Source of the DNA: an uncultured Eubacteriales bacterium
Lineage (GTDB): Bacteria > Bacillota > Clostridia > Oscillospirales > CAG-272
Assembly (NCBI GenBank): GCA_934393265.1
Contig: CAKRQL010000024.1
Location: forward strand, 1-64,000
Length of the DNA: 64,000 nt
Direction of reading: 5' to 3'
Positions within the stretch are counted from its first letter, which is position 1, and the number at the start of each line of letters is the position of its first letter. The translations under genes were made by a program, and so were the position numbers. A model generated the notes under the pieces. It saw nothing but the letters and a program-made list of their open reading frames with translations. It had not been told where the DNA came from and ran no database searches. Shown piece after piece: positions 43,347-50,635 of this stretch.

Positions 43347-44183
43347 ATGAAACTCAAAGAATTAAAAGAGGAGGTTACCGCCCTCGGCTACGGGGAGGAC
43401 GGGGTGACGGACGGGGCGTTCTGCCGCTTTCTCAACCGTGCGACGGCGAGAATGGCGGCGGAGTATCCGCTCCGCGCCCGGGTCAGGCTTGTATTCCCGC
43501 CCGTGCTCTATCGTGAGCTTGCGTCCCTCGCCGTACATACTCCCGGCGCGCCGCTCTCATATACTCTTACGGGTCTTGCCTATTCTCTCACCGTAACCGG
43601 AGAAGGCACCGTTACGGTCTTTGACGGAGAGAAAACAAAAAAGCTTCTGCTCCCCGAGGGGACAAGCACGCTCCGCGGGTATCTTCACGGAGAGGGACGT
43701 CTTCTGACCTCGGGTGAGACGCCCTTTGCAATCTCCCGCCTTATAGTATTCGACCGGCTGTGCGTCCCGTCAGAAAAGGACATACCGCTCGCGGGAGAGG
43801 GCGGCGTCCGGGACATGAAAAAGATATGCCCGGACTTTCTCGCGTTTATATCCGAGCCGACGGATATATCCGGAAAACCGATACACGGGTGTACGCTTTC
43901 CGCAGCTTTTATAAAAATGCCGGAGTCGTTTTCCGGTGAGATAGCCGTCGATTACCGGCGCGCGCCGCGGGAGATGACGCCGGAGGACGCGGAGGAGGAG
44001 ATCGATCTCCCGGAGCCGCTTATATCCCTGCTGCCGCTCCTCATGGCATCCGAAATATACCTTGACGGCGAGCCCGAGCGCTCGCAATATTTCGCCGCGC
44101 TCTATCGCGACGGAATGGAGCGCGCAAAGCGGAGCCTGCGCGATTTTTCTCCCGGAGAGTACCGGGATGTTCTGGGGTGGTAG
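43347..44183 (+). CDS. Head completion / adaptor-like protein
   Basis: 278 residues. The helical ends (MKLKELKEEVTALGYG, RFLNRATARMAAEYP; LPLLMASEIYLDGEPERSQYFAALYRDGM) bracket a beta-rich middle. Helical ends of this kind occur in gp4/gp6-like connector proteins that dock under the portal, but the 130-residue beta insert is larger than usual. It is followed 1 base later by the gp10-like gene. Confidence 0.55.
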   Translation: MKLKELKEEVTALGYGEDGVTDGAFCRFLNRATARMAAEYPLRARVRLVFPPVLYRELASLAVHTPGAPLSYTLTGLAYSLTVTGEGTVTVFDGEKTKKLLLPEGTSTLRGYLHGEGRLLTSGETPFAISRLIVFDRLCVPSEKDIPLAGEGGVRDMKKICPDFLAFISEPTDISGKPIHGCTLSAAFIKMPESFSGEIAVDYRRAPREMTPEDAEEEIDLPEPLISLLPLLMASEIYLDGEPERSQYFAALYRDGMERAKRSLRDFSPGEYRDVLGW

Positions 44184-44184
44184 T

Positions 44185-46884
44185 ATGGCTTACGGAAAGA
44201 ATACATCGACCGAATACAGCCGTCATTACACCGACATGCGCGGCGTCGACCTCTCGGGCGACGGCTCCTCAGTGCCGAAGAACCGCTTTGCATACGCCGA
44301 AAACATGTACCGCGACTGGGAGGGCGACGACCCGTCGGCGATAGAGAGCCTGCCGGGCTACCGGAGGCTTACGACGCTCACGGGAAAGGTAAACGGAATA
44401 CATCTGCATCGCCGCAAAAGCGGCAACAGGCTGCTTGTGCACTCCGGAAACGACCTCTTCTCGCTCGACGCCGACGACCTCACCGGAAACGTCTCTTTTA
44501 AAACCGAAGCCTCCGGGCTTGCGGACAAAAAGAGCATATCCTTTCAGTCAGGCAGCTGTCTTTTTATACTGGACGGCGAAAAAATGCTCAAGGTATACGA
44601 AAACGGCGTCATAATGTTCGTCTCGGAGGAGGACGGATATGAGCAGCCGTATGTACCGACAGTATTTGTAAACGGTACGGAATACGAGCAGAGAAACATA
44701 ATGAGCAGTGCCTTCCACGAGGAGTATACGGTAGCCTCCCCGGAGGAGGTGCTCAAGGAGAGCGAGGGCTTTTCTTTCCGGATAATCAGTGAACGCGGGC
44801 ACACCGCAGCGGTCACCGGATATGCCGGGAGCGACGTGACGGTCTCCGTACCGAAAAGAATAAGCGCAGGCGGTGCCGACTACGCCGTGACGGAAATAGA
44901 CCCGGGGGCACTGTCCGGCAACACGCAGCTTCAGAGCATAACTCTCCCGGAGGGAGTGCTCACAATAGGCAGCGCGGCGTTTTCCTCCTGCTCCGCTCTT
45001 CAGAATGTCTTTCTCCCCGACTCGCTCACATCGATAGGCGACAAGGCGTTTTACAGCTGTAAAAGTCTTGTCAATATATGGCTCGGCGATGGGCTCGAAG
45101 CGATAGGAAAAGACTGCTTTGTGAGCGGGACAACTGCCCCCCTGATACGCTATCCTAAGACCGAGGCGGATTTTAAGCTCATCGACGGCTACGACGGACT
45201 GAAAAACGTGAGTATCAGTTATGGTGAGCGTTACGGATACTGCCTTGTGTGCATACCCGTTTTCAGCCGTGCATCCTCGGTGACGCTCGTCCGAATGAAC
45301 GGTGTCACGCATCCGTTCCGCACGGTGATGTCAGACGGATATGTCAGAGGCGTTGAGTTCACGGAGGACAGAAGCGCGCTCGTCGGCGCGACTTTCGTAA
45401 TAAGTGCCGTATACTCATCCGCCGCCCTCTCCGGGGTACTGCCGGGAGAAAATCTCAGCGAACAGCAAAAATCATACACGGGTACCGGCTTTGACGCTGT
45501 AATTCACTGTCGGATATGCGAATGCTTTGACGGACGCATTTTTCTCTCCGGCAATCCCGACCTCCCGAACACGGTGTTCTGGTCACAGCGCACGCGGGAC
45601 GGAGTAAACTCGGGGACATATTTCGGCGCACTCAATTATTTCAACGACGGCATAGGCGCATATCCCGTGACAGCAATGATGAACGCGGGCGGCGAGCTCG
45701 CGGTATTCAAAGCCGGGGACGACGGGACGGGAAGCATATTTCTTCACACCCCTACCGACAGCGGGAGCGACCTTCTGACAAAGATTTACCCGGTAAGCTA
45801 CGTTCACACCGGGCTCTCCTGCCGCGGGAGCGCAATCCCGTTCTTTGACGACCCGCTCTTCATAACCGAAAAGGGCGTACTCGCCATTGAAAAGCGCGCG
45901 CTAAACCTCGAGCGCTCGATAGCCTGCCGCTCACGCAATATAAACCGCCTTCTCTTAACGGAGGACGCGGAGAATATACTCGCCGCCAAGTGGTGCGGGT
46001 ACCTCGTACTGATAGCCGGTGAGCGGATGTATCTTGCCGACTCCCGCTCATTGTTCCGCGCAGATACCGGAGAGACCGAATACGAGTGGTATTATGCCGA
46101 CGGAATAGGCTCGCACAGCGGGGACGCCGCGGTCTACCGCTATTCGTCGGCAACGCCGGACGGATATATTCCGGCAAAGCACCCGGACGGAATATGCGAC
46201 AGGACGCTCTACGAGGAGCCGGACGGGAACGGCGGCAAGCGTCTCTACTCCGAGGAGGAGGGCGGAAAGGTCGCCGTCTATAAAACCGAGGAGCGGGCGG
46301 GAGGCAAAATCTCACCCCCGACGGCACTCTTCTCCGACGGCGCGCGGCTTATTTTCGGGACCGCGGACGGCGCCCTCATGATATTCAATAACGACCTGCG
46401 CGGCATCGCGCCGAAGGCTCTTCGTGAAAGCGAAGCTTTTGACCCCGAGGACTACGCCCGCGTTATGGGGCGGAGAGTTCACCCGTCGTTCTACGGCTTT
46501 GAGAACCATGCGCCGCGCTACTCCTTAAAATTCGCGCTCGACAACTGCGGAATACCGCACATGACAAAAGACACCGTCAAGGGCTCTCTCACCCTGCGGC
46601 TCTGTGCCCTGTCCCCCGCGACGCTGCGCGTCGATGTCGGGTCTGAGCACGACGGATACACGGAGGAGGCAAGCATCCCCGGCGGCGTGTTCGACTTCAT
46701 TGACACTGACTTTCAGAGCCTCGCGATGGACACGGCAAGGTGCGTGACGCTCCCGGTAGGCGAACGGCTGCGCGGTTGGGTTGAAAAGCAGCTTGCAATA
46801 TCCTCCGACCGCTATCTCTGTCCTATCGGCATCTACGGTGCTTCATTCCGCTTTACCGTGCGCGGAAAGGTCAGAAAATACTGA
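44185..46884 (+). CDS. gp10-like DNA-stabilisation protein with inserted BspA-type LRR
   Basis: 899 residues from the ATG at 44185, which directly follows the previous stop; the frame is open upstream inside the neighbour. The start (NRFAYAENMYRDWEGDDPSA, ESLPGYRRLTTL, VNGIHLHRRKSGNRLLVHSG) and later repeated beta segments resemble P22 gp10-type beta-propeller plugs that close the portal. Residues about 230-335 are a BspA-type leucine-rich repeat stretch (ITLPEGVLTIGSAAF, NVFLPDSLTSIGDKAF). LRRs of this type bind surfaces or hosts, so the insert may give the plug a binding role. Confidence 0.6.
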   Translation: MAYGKNTSTEYSRHYTDMRGVDLSGDGSSVPKNRFAYAENMYRDWEGDDPSAIESLPGYRRLTTLTGKVNGIHLHRRKSGNRLLVHSGNDLFSLDADDLTGNVSFKTEASGLADKKSISFQSGSCLFILDGEKMLKVYENGVIMFVSEEDGYEQPYVPTVFVNGTEYEQRNIMSSAFHEEYTVASPEEVLKESEGFSFRIISERGHTAAVTGYAGSDVTVSVPKRISAGGADYAVTEIDPGALSGNTQLQSITLPEGVLTIGSAAFSSCSALQNVFLPDSLTSIGDKAFYSCKSLVNIWLGDGLEAIGKDCFVSGTTAPLIRYPKTEADFKLIDGYDGLKNVSISYGERYGYCLVCIPVFSRASSVTLVRMNGVTHPFRTVMSDGYVRGVEFTEDRSALVGATFVISAVYSSAALSGVLPGENLSEQQKSYTGTGFDAVIHCRICECFDGRIFLSGNPDLPNTVFWSQRTRDGVNSGTYFGALNYFNDGIGAYPVTAMMNAGGELAVFKAGDDGTGSIFLHTPTDSGSDLLTKIYPVSYVHTGLSCRGSAIPFFDDPLFITEKGVLAIEKRALNLERSIACRSRNINRLLLTEDAENILAAKWCGYLVLIAGERMYLADSRSLFRADTGETEYEWYYADGIGSHSGDAAVYRYSSATPDGYIPAKHPDGICDRTLYEEPDGNGGKRLYSEEEGGKVAVYKTEERAGGKISPPTALFSDGARLIFGTADGALMIFNNDLRGIAPKALRESEAFDPEDYARVMGRRVHPSFYGFENHAPRYSLKFALDNCGIPHMTKDTVKGSLTLRLCALSPATLRVDVGSEHDGYTEEASIPGGVFDFIDTDFQSLAMDTARCVTLPVGERLRGWVEKQLAISSDRYLCPIGIYGASFRFTVRGKVRKY

Positions 46885-46931
46885 CCCGTGTATCAAAAAA
46901 CAAGCAATGAAAAAGAAAGGCAACAAGAAAA

Positions 46932-47357
46932 ATGACAACAAAAATTATCACCGACGCCGAGGCGCGGGAGCTGAAAATCTCCTCTCTCCCCTCCCGTCCG
47001 ACAGCGCCGGCGGCATTCGGCGGGCGGGGCTACACGGCGACGGAGATGAAGGCGGCGTTCGATAAGCTCCCCGAGCTCATAATATCCCGCCTTAATGCCC
47101 TTATTACCGATATAGAGAGCACGGGCGACGATTCCCTCGCCGGGGCGGTCAAAACCGGGATCTCCGACGGGCACACCCTCTCGCGCCTTTTCTCGGATAT
47201 ACAGGACGGCGACTTTGCGGGGTATCTGCGCGTCGGCAACAGCTCTCTTGACACTGAAATAAGCTCAATAAGCGAGAGCCTCGCCGCTCTCAAAGACAGA
47301 ATCAGCGCGCTCGAGGAGCGGCTCTCCGACGCATACGGAAACGGAGGCAAAGCATGA
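46932..47357 (+). CDS. Small phage-module protein with C-terminal coiled coil
   Basis: 141 residues. The N-terminus (ITDAEARELKISSLPSRP, FGGRGYTATEMKAAFDKLP) is of a kind I recall from uncharacterised clostridial phage genes, and residues about 105-135 form a coiled coil (ISSISESLAALKDRISALEE). It could trimerise as a head fibre or a plug extension. No function is assigned. Its stop overlaps the next start by ATGA. Confidence 0.5.
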   Translation: MTTKIITDAEARELKISSLPSRPTAPAAFGGRGYTATEMKAAFDKLPELIISRLNALITDIESTGDDSLAGAVKTGISDGHTLSRLFSDIQDGDFAGYLRVGNSSLDTEISSISESLAALKDRISALEERLSDAYGNGGKA

Positions 47358-47782
47358 AGCGCATAACCTTTGCAAATGTCGGCGGCAGCTTTTTTCCCAC
47401 GTCCTCCGACCCGGAGCCGTCGCGGGAGCTGACGGTAGCTCTTCCCCGCGGGTGTGAGGGATTTCTGCGCGCAACTCCGTCGCATACTGCCCGCTCCGGC
47501 ACCGTAAGGTCTCTGCCCGACTGTCGGGTCAGGGACGGGGCGGCGACGCTGCGCTTCTCCGGATACCCGGAGGGGGAATACGTACTTCGGCTCGTCGGAG
47601 ACAGCGGGAGCACCCGTCTCTCCGTCATAAGCTACGACGGCTGTAACATCACAATAGCCGACCCGGAAAATCTTCTCTTTGCTCTCGTGCGGATAACCGC
47701 CGAGACGCTTTGTGCCGTCCGCAAGCTCGAGCGGCGGGTCGACGGAACCGAAATCGGCGTGTTCGGCAAAAATCTCTTCTGA
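47354..47782 (+). CDS. Small phage-module protein, unknown
   Basis: 142 residues, mostly beta strands (VTFANVGGSFF-like start RITFANVGGSFFP; GYPEGEYVLRLVGDSGSTRLSVISY) with a helical C-terminus ending VFGKNLF. It is translated with the preceding gene through an ATGA overlap, so the two products may work together. I recognise no family. Confidence 0.5.
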   Translation: MKRITFANVGGSFFPTSSDPEPSRELTVALPRGCEGFLRATPSHTARSGTVRSLPDCRVRDGAATLRFSGYPEGEYVLRLVGDSGSTRLSVISYDGCNITIADPENLLFALVRITAETLCAVRKLERRVDGTEIGVFGKNLF

Positions 47783-47800
47783 CGCCGGAAAGGAAAAATC

Positions 47801-48556
47801 ATGATAAAGAAAGCAAGTGTAAAAATCATTTCAGTGCTTGCGGTGCTCATAATGATGTTCACCGCGGCACTTCTCCCCGCCGCGGCATATAACGGCGGCG
47901 CCGAAAACGATGCCGCGGGCATAACCGCCGCCGCGGACGCCGAAGCCCCCGGCAAGGACAAAAATCAAAGCGGTCCGACCGACAGAGGCGAGAGCGGCAG
48001 GACGGACAACGAAAGCGCAGGCGACGGCGAAAACGGCGAAGGCACACCCGGCGATGATGCCGGAGCCTCCGGCGGAATTTTCGGGGAAATCTACTCCTGC
48101 CTCGCGTCGCACGCCGGGGAAATCTTCTCCACCCTCTCATTTATAGGAACGGTAGCCGTCGCCCTCGCGTACAGGCGCGGGCTGATACCGCTGCTGCGCG
48201 ACGGGCTCGGCGCCATCGGCGGCGCGGCGGGCAATATAAGCACGAGCGCCGAGAGGACGCAGGCAGTGACGGAGGAGGCGATAGCGGGGGTCAGAAGGGC
48301 TCTCGACGGCTTCTCCGACACGCTGCGCACCATTGAGCGCGCGGGAGAGGACACCTCGGAGCGGCTCCGTGCCCTTGAGGGCGAGGGGTACGACAAAAAA
48401 GCCCTTACAAAAATTCTTCTTGAACAGATAAACATGCTCTCCGACATATTCATGTCTACCTCCCTGCCGCAGTTCCGGAAGGACGAGATAGCCGAGAGGG
48501 CAAAGGAGATGCGCGACCTCGTAGCCGCCGTCAGCGGAGGAACGGAGGAAAAATAA
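47801..48556 (+). CDS. Exported or membrane protein of the phage module, unknown
   Basis: 251 residues. An N-terminal hydrophobic signal (VKIISVLAVLIMMFTAALLPAAA), an acidic Gly/Asp-rich linker of about 60 residues, a second hydrophobic stretch (IFSTLSFIGTVAVALAY) and a long helical, coiled-coil-like C-terminus (TEEAIAGVRRALDGFSDTLR). Where tail genes would be expected the module has this and two more membrane proteins, so holin-like, signal or envelope roles are possible. No lysin accompanies it. Confidence 0.55.
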   Translation: MIKKASVKIISVLAVLIMMFTAALLPAAAYNGGAENDAAGITAAADAEAPGKDKNQSGPTDRGESGRTDNESAGDGENGEGTPGDDAGASGGIFGEIYSCLASHAGEIFSTLSFIGTVAVALAYRRGLIPLLRDGLGAIGGAAGNISTSAERTQAVTEEAIAGVRRALDGFSDTLRTIERAGEDTSERLRALEGEGYDKKALTKILLEQINMLSDIFMSTSLPQFRKDEIAERAKEMRDLVAAVSGGTEEK

Positions 48557-48557
48557 C

Positions 48558-49055
48558 ATGGTAAGACGGAAGAAGCTTATTCTGCGCGCGGCTGGTGCTC
48601 TTGCGGCAACGGTGCCCCCCGCCGCCGCGACGCTCGCCTACTTTCCGCTCTGGAGGGCGCGGGGCGGGGAGTATATTCTTTCCGGGCTCGCGCTCACGCT
48701 CCTCATTCTCTCCGCGCTCCCGCTCCGTAACGCGGTGAAAAAACACCTCCGCTCACCGAGTGTGACGCTCGTATGGTTTCTCTCATTTATCCTGTTTTTC
48801 ACCCTCTCGAAAATCGCGGAGCAGGTCACGGTAATATCCTTCTTCGGGCTCGCCGGAAACCTCGCCTGCACCCTTCTCTATAAGCTCGCCGGAATGAACG
48901 GCGACGGCAAGAGGATAAATAACGGCAGGGAGCAGACGGACGGCGAGGCAGAGCCCGGAGGCAGCGCGGCAGCGGTGATTATCCCGGAAGCCCCGCAGGT
49001 AAGCGGCACCCCGTGTACCGATAACGGCGGCGCGGGCACGGGAGGACGGGAATGA
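48558..49055 (+). CDS. Membrane protein of the phage module, unknown
   Basis: 165 residues with three or four hydrophobic helices (LRAAGALAATVPPAAATLA, LSGLALTLLILSALPL, VTLVWFLSFILFFTL, VISFFGLAGNLACTLLY) and a low-complexity acidic tail. Size and helix number fit a holin, but without a neighbouring endolysin that remains a guess. It overlaps the next gene by ATGA. Confidence 0.5.
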   Translation: MVRRKKLILRAAGALAATVPPAAATLAYFPLWRARGGEYILSGLALTLLILSALPLRNAVKKHLRSPSVTLVWFLSFILFFTLSKIAEQVTVISFFGLAGNLACTLLYKLAGMNGDGKRINNGREQTDGEAEPGGSAAAVIIPEAPQVSGTPCTDNGGAGTGGRE

Positions 49056-49912
49056 AAAGCGATTTTGAAAAAACCCTCCTTGAGTCAAGCGACATAATGA
49101 AAAAGACCTACGCCCGCCTCTGTGCAAGCGCGGGCAAGGTCATAGCTCTGATAACCGCGGCGGTCGCCTGTCTTGTCACCTTTACCGACATTAATCTCTC
49201 GGACATGGGCGCGCGGAGCTTCACGCTCACGCTCCTTATGATGCTCGCGGCGTCCTACATAATGTACTTCTCTCTTGAGGACGCGGGCGAGCGGCTCGGC
49301 GAGGAGTCCGAGAGCTACCGCGCGGCAAAGGCGCTCTACGACAGGGAGGCGGAACGCACGGACGGCTCCGACCTCCCCGCCCTGCGCCTCTTCTGCTCCG
49401 ATTACGTAAAGGAGGAGCTGCGGGCGCGGAGAGAAAAAATAATGTTCTCATACGGGTATTCCTATCGGGATTACGAGACGGCGGCGGGGGACGGCAAGTC
49501 CGGAGACAAAAAGCTGCGCCGTGCGGTGCGGCGGGCGGCGCGGCAGACCCCATTGCGGCTCACGCCGGGTGCGCTCCTCTCCTGCGGGTGGAGGAGCCGG
49601 GGGGCGGAGATATGGGACCCCTCGCAGACAAAATTTCTGCATCTCATAATCCGGCTCATCCCCTCTACCCTCTGCATGACGCTCACCGTCTCGGTGGTCC
49701 TGTCGGCAAAGCCGGATCTCGACGCGGCTACGGTGATAGACAGTATTCTCAAGCTCTCCGCCCTGCCGGTAATAGGCTTCCGCGGTTATGCGCGTGGGTA
49801 CAACTACTCGCGCTGTGACGTTGCGGAATGGCTCCGCTCCAAAGCGCGGCTGCTCTCCGCGTTCTCGGAAAAAAGAGAGCACTACCGCACCTTAGCGGAG
49901 GCAAAAGAATAA
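49052..49912 (+). CDS. Membrane protein closing the phage module, unknown
   Basis: 286 residues with two pairs of helices (about 27-75: VIALITAAVACLVTF and TLTLLMMLAASYIMYF; about 197-250: LHLIIRLIPSTLCMTLTVSVVL and ILKLSALPVIGFRGYARGY) separated by a large basic cytoplasmic loop. The stop at 49910-49912 abuts the terminator of the convergent HD gene, so the module ends without its own spacer. I do not recognise the family. Confidence 0.5.
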   Translation: MKSDFEKTLLESSDIMKKTYARLCASAGKVIALITAAVACLVTFTDINLSDMGARSFTLTLLMMLAASYIMYFSLEDAGERLGEESESYRAAKALYDREAERTDGSDLPALRLFCSDYVKEELRARREKIMFSYGYSYRDYETAAGDGKSGDKKLRRAVRRAARQTPLRLTPGALLSCGWRSRGAEIWDPSQTKFLHLIIRLIPSTLCMTLTVSVVLSAKPDLDAATVIDSILKLSALPVIGFRGYARGYNYSRCDVAEWLRSKARLLSAFSEKREHYRTLAEAKE

Positions 49913-49960
49913 AAAAGCACCACCCCGTGTACGGTTTTCGTGCCGTTACACCGGGTGGTG
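49911..49960 (-). terminator. Terminator between the phage module and the HD gene
   Basis: A long stem (49918-49934 with 49943-49960, one bulge) reads into U6 on the minus strand (49911-49916). It serves the HD gene; on the plus strand the T-run is weak. Confidence 0.8.
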
Positions 49961-49964
49961 TGAT

Positions 49965-50450
49965 CTATTTTCCGGGAGCTGCATATTTCCGGCTCCTCTG
50001 CTTTAAGGTCTCCCGCCATGAGACCTTTTTGTCTATGTAGGTGAGTATCCACGCTTCGCGCGACCTCGGAAACGCGAAGAAGGTCAGCGGCCACATGTGA
50101 GAACGTATTATCCTGTCCTCGAGCTTACTTATCCCGAACTCACGCCGGGCGTTTGCCGCGGCGCGGCGCGCATGGCGAAAGCCGTGCAGGCGGTGGGAGC
50201 CGTCGCCCCTCTCATGCCAGTCGTAAAGATAGAAATCGTGGAGGAACGCCGCCCGGACGAGTGCCTCAACATTCACGCGGCTCCCGTGCCGGAGGACATA
50301 TTCATAGCACTCCGTTGCAACGCTCATACAGTGCTCATAGGTCGTGACGCTGCCGTGCTGTATGTATTTCTTCATCTCCTGCACCCGCGGGTGTGAGATA
50401 AGCGGCCCGAGTATCCCTGTGACGCGATCTTTTTCTTCTGTTGTAAGCAT
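49965..50450 (-). CDS. HD-domain phosphohydrolase
   Basis: 161 residues. The HD motif set is present: TTYEHCMSVATECYEY, AAFLHDFYLYDWH and RIIRSHMWPLTF. Short proteins of this type in Clostridia often act on (di)nucleotides; the substrate is unknown. The ATG at 50450 has GAGGTG upstream, favoured over the in-frame start at 50510, which lies at the -35 box. It is expressed divergently from the helicase gene. Confidence 0.82.
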   Translation of the reverse strand: MLTTEEKDRVTGILGPLISHPRVQEMKKYIQHGSVTTYEHCMSVATECYEYVLRHGSRVNVEALVRAAFLHDFYLYDWHERGDGSHRLHGFRHARRAAANARREFGISKLEDRIIRSHMWPLTFFAFPRSREAWILTYIDKKVSWRETLKQRSRKYAAPGK

Positions 50451-50481
50451 ACCGCACCTCCCCGCCGCATGTTCTGATGTA

Positions 50482-50510
50482 ATGATAGCATCCCGCGCCC
50501 GTAAAGTCAA
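50482..50510 (-). promoter_or_regulatory. Promoter of the HD gene
   Basis: On the minus strand TTGACT (50505-50510), 17 bases, TATCAT (50482-50487), 32 bases before the ATG. Confidence 0.7.
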
Positions 50511-50539
50511 TAATTTATTTTTGGTGCGCGCGCCTTTTA

Positions 50540-50568
50540 TTGACTTTTCGGGGTATGTGTGCTAAAAT
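50540..50568 (+). promoter_or_regulatory. Promoter of the helicase-hydrolase-tRNA modification operon
   Basis: TTGACT (50540-50545), 17 bases, TAAAAT (50563-50568), 68 bases before the ATG at 50636. The four following genes have gaps of 5 and 25 bases and one overlap, so they likely share this promoter. Confidence 0.7.
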
Positions 50569-50635
50569 AAACTCCGGTAATAAGTCGGCGCCGCGACCGG
50601 CGCGCAGCAGGAAAAAACGGAAGGAGGAATACCGT

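Larger units (their letters stand above)
36748..49912 (+). mobile_element. Podovirus-like head and packaging module (cryptic prophage or gene-transfer-agent-like)
   Basis: Thirteen plus-strand genes in tight array, many with ATGA overlaps: small and large terminase, portal, internal-virion-like helical protein, two small proteins, capsid-region proteins, capsid, adaptor-like protein, gp10-like protein, two small proteins and three membrane proteins. No integrase, repressor, replication, lysin, tail tube, tail spike or tape measure gene is present, and the flanks are host genes with their own terminators. Codon habit looks like the host's. Either a decayed prophage or a domesticated particle. 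Confidence 0.75.
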
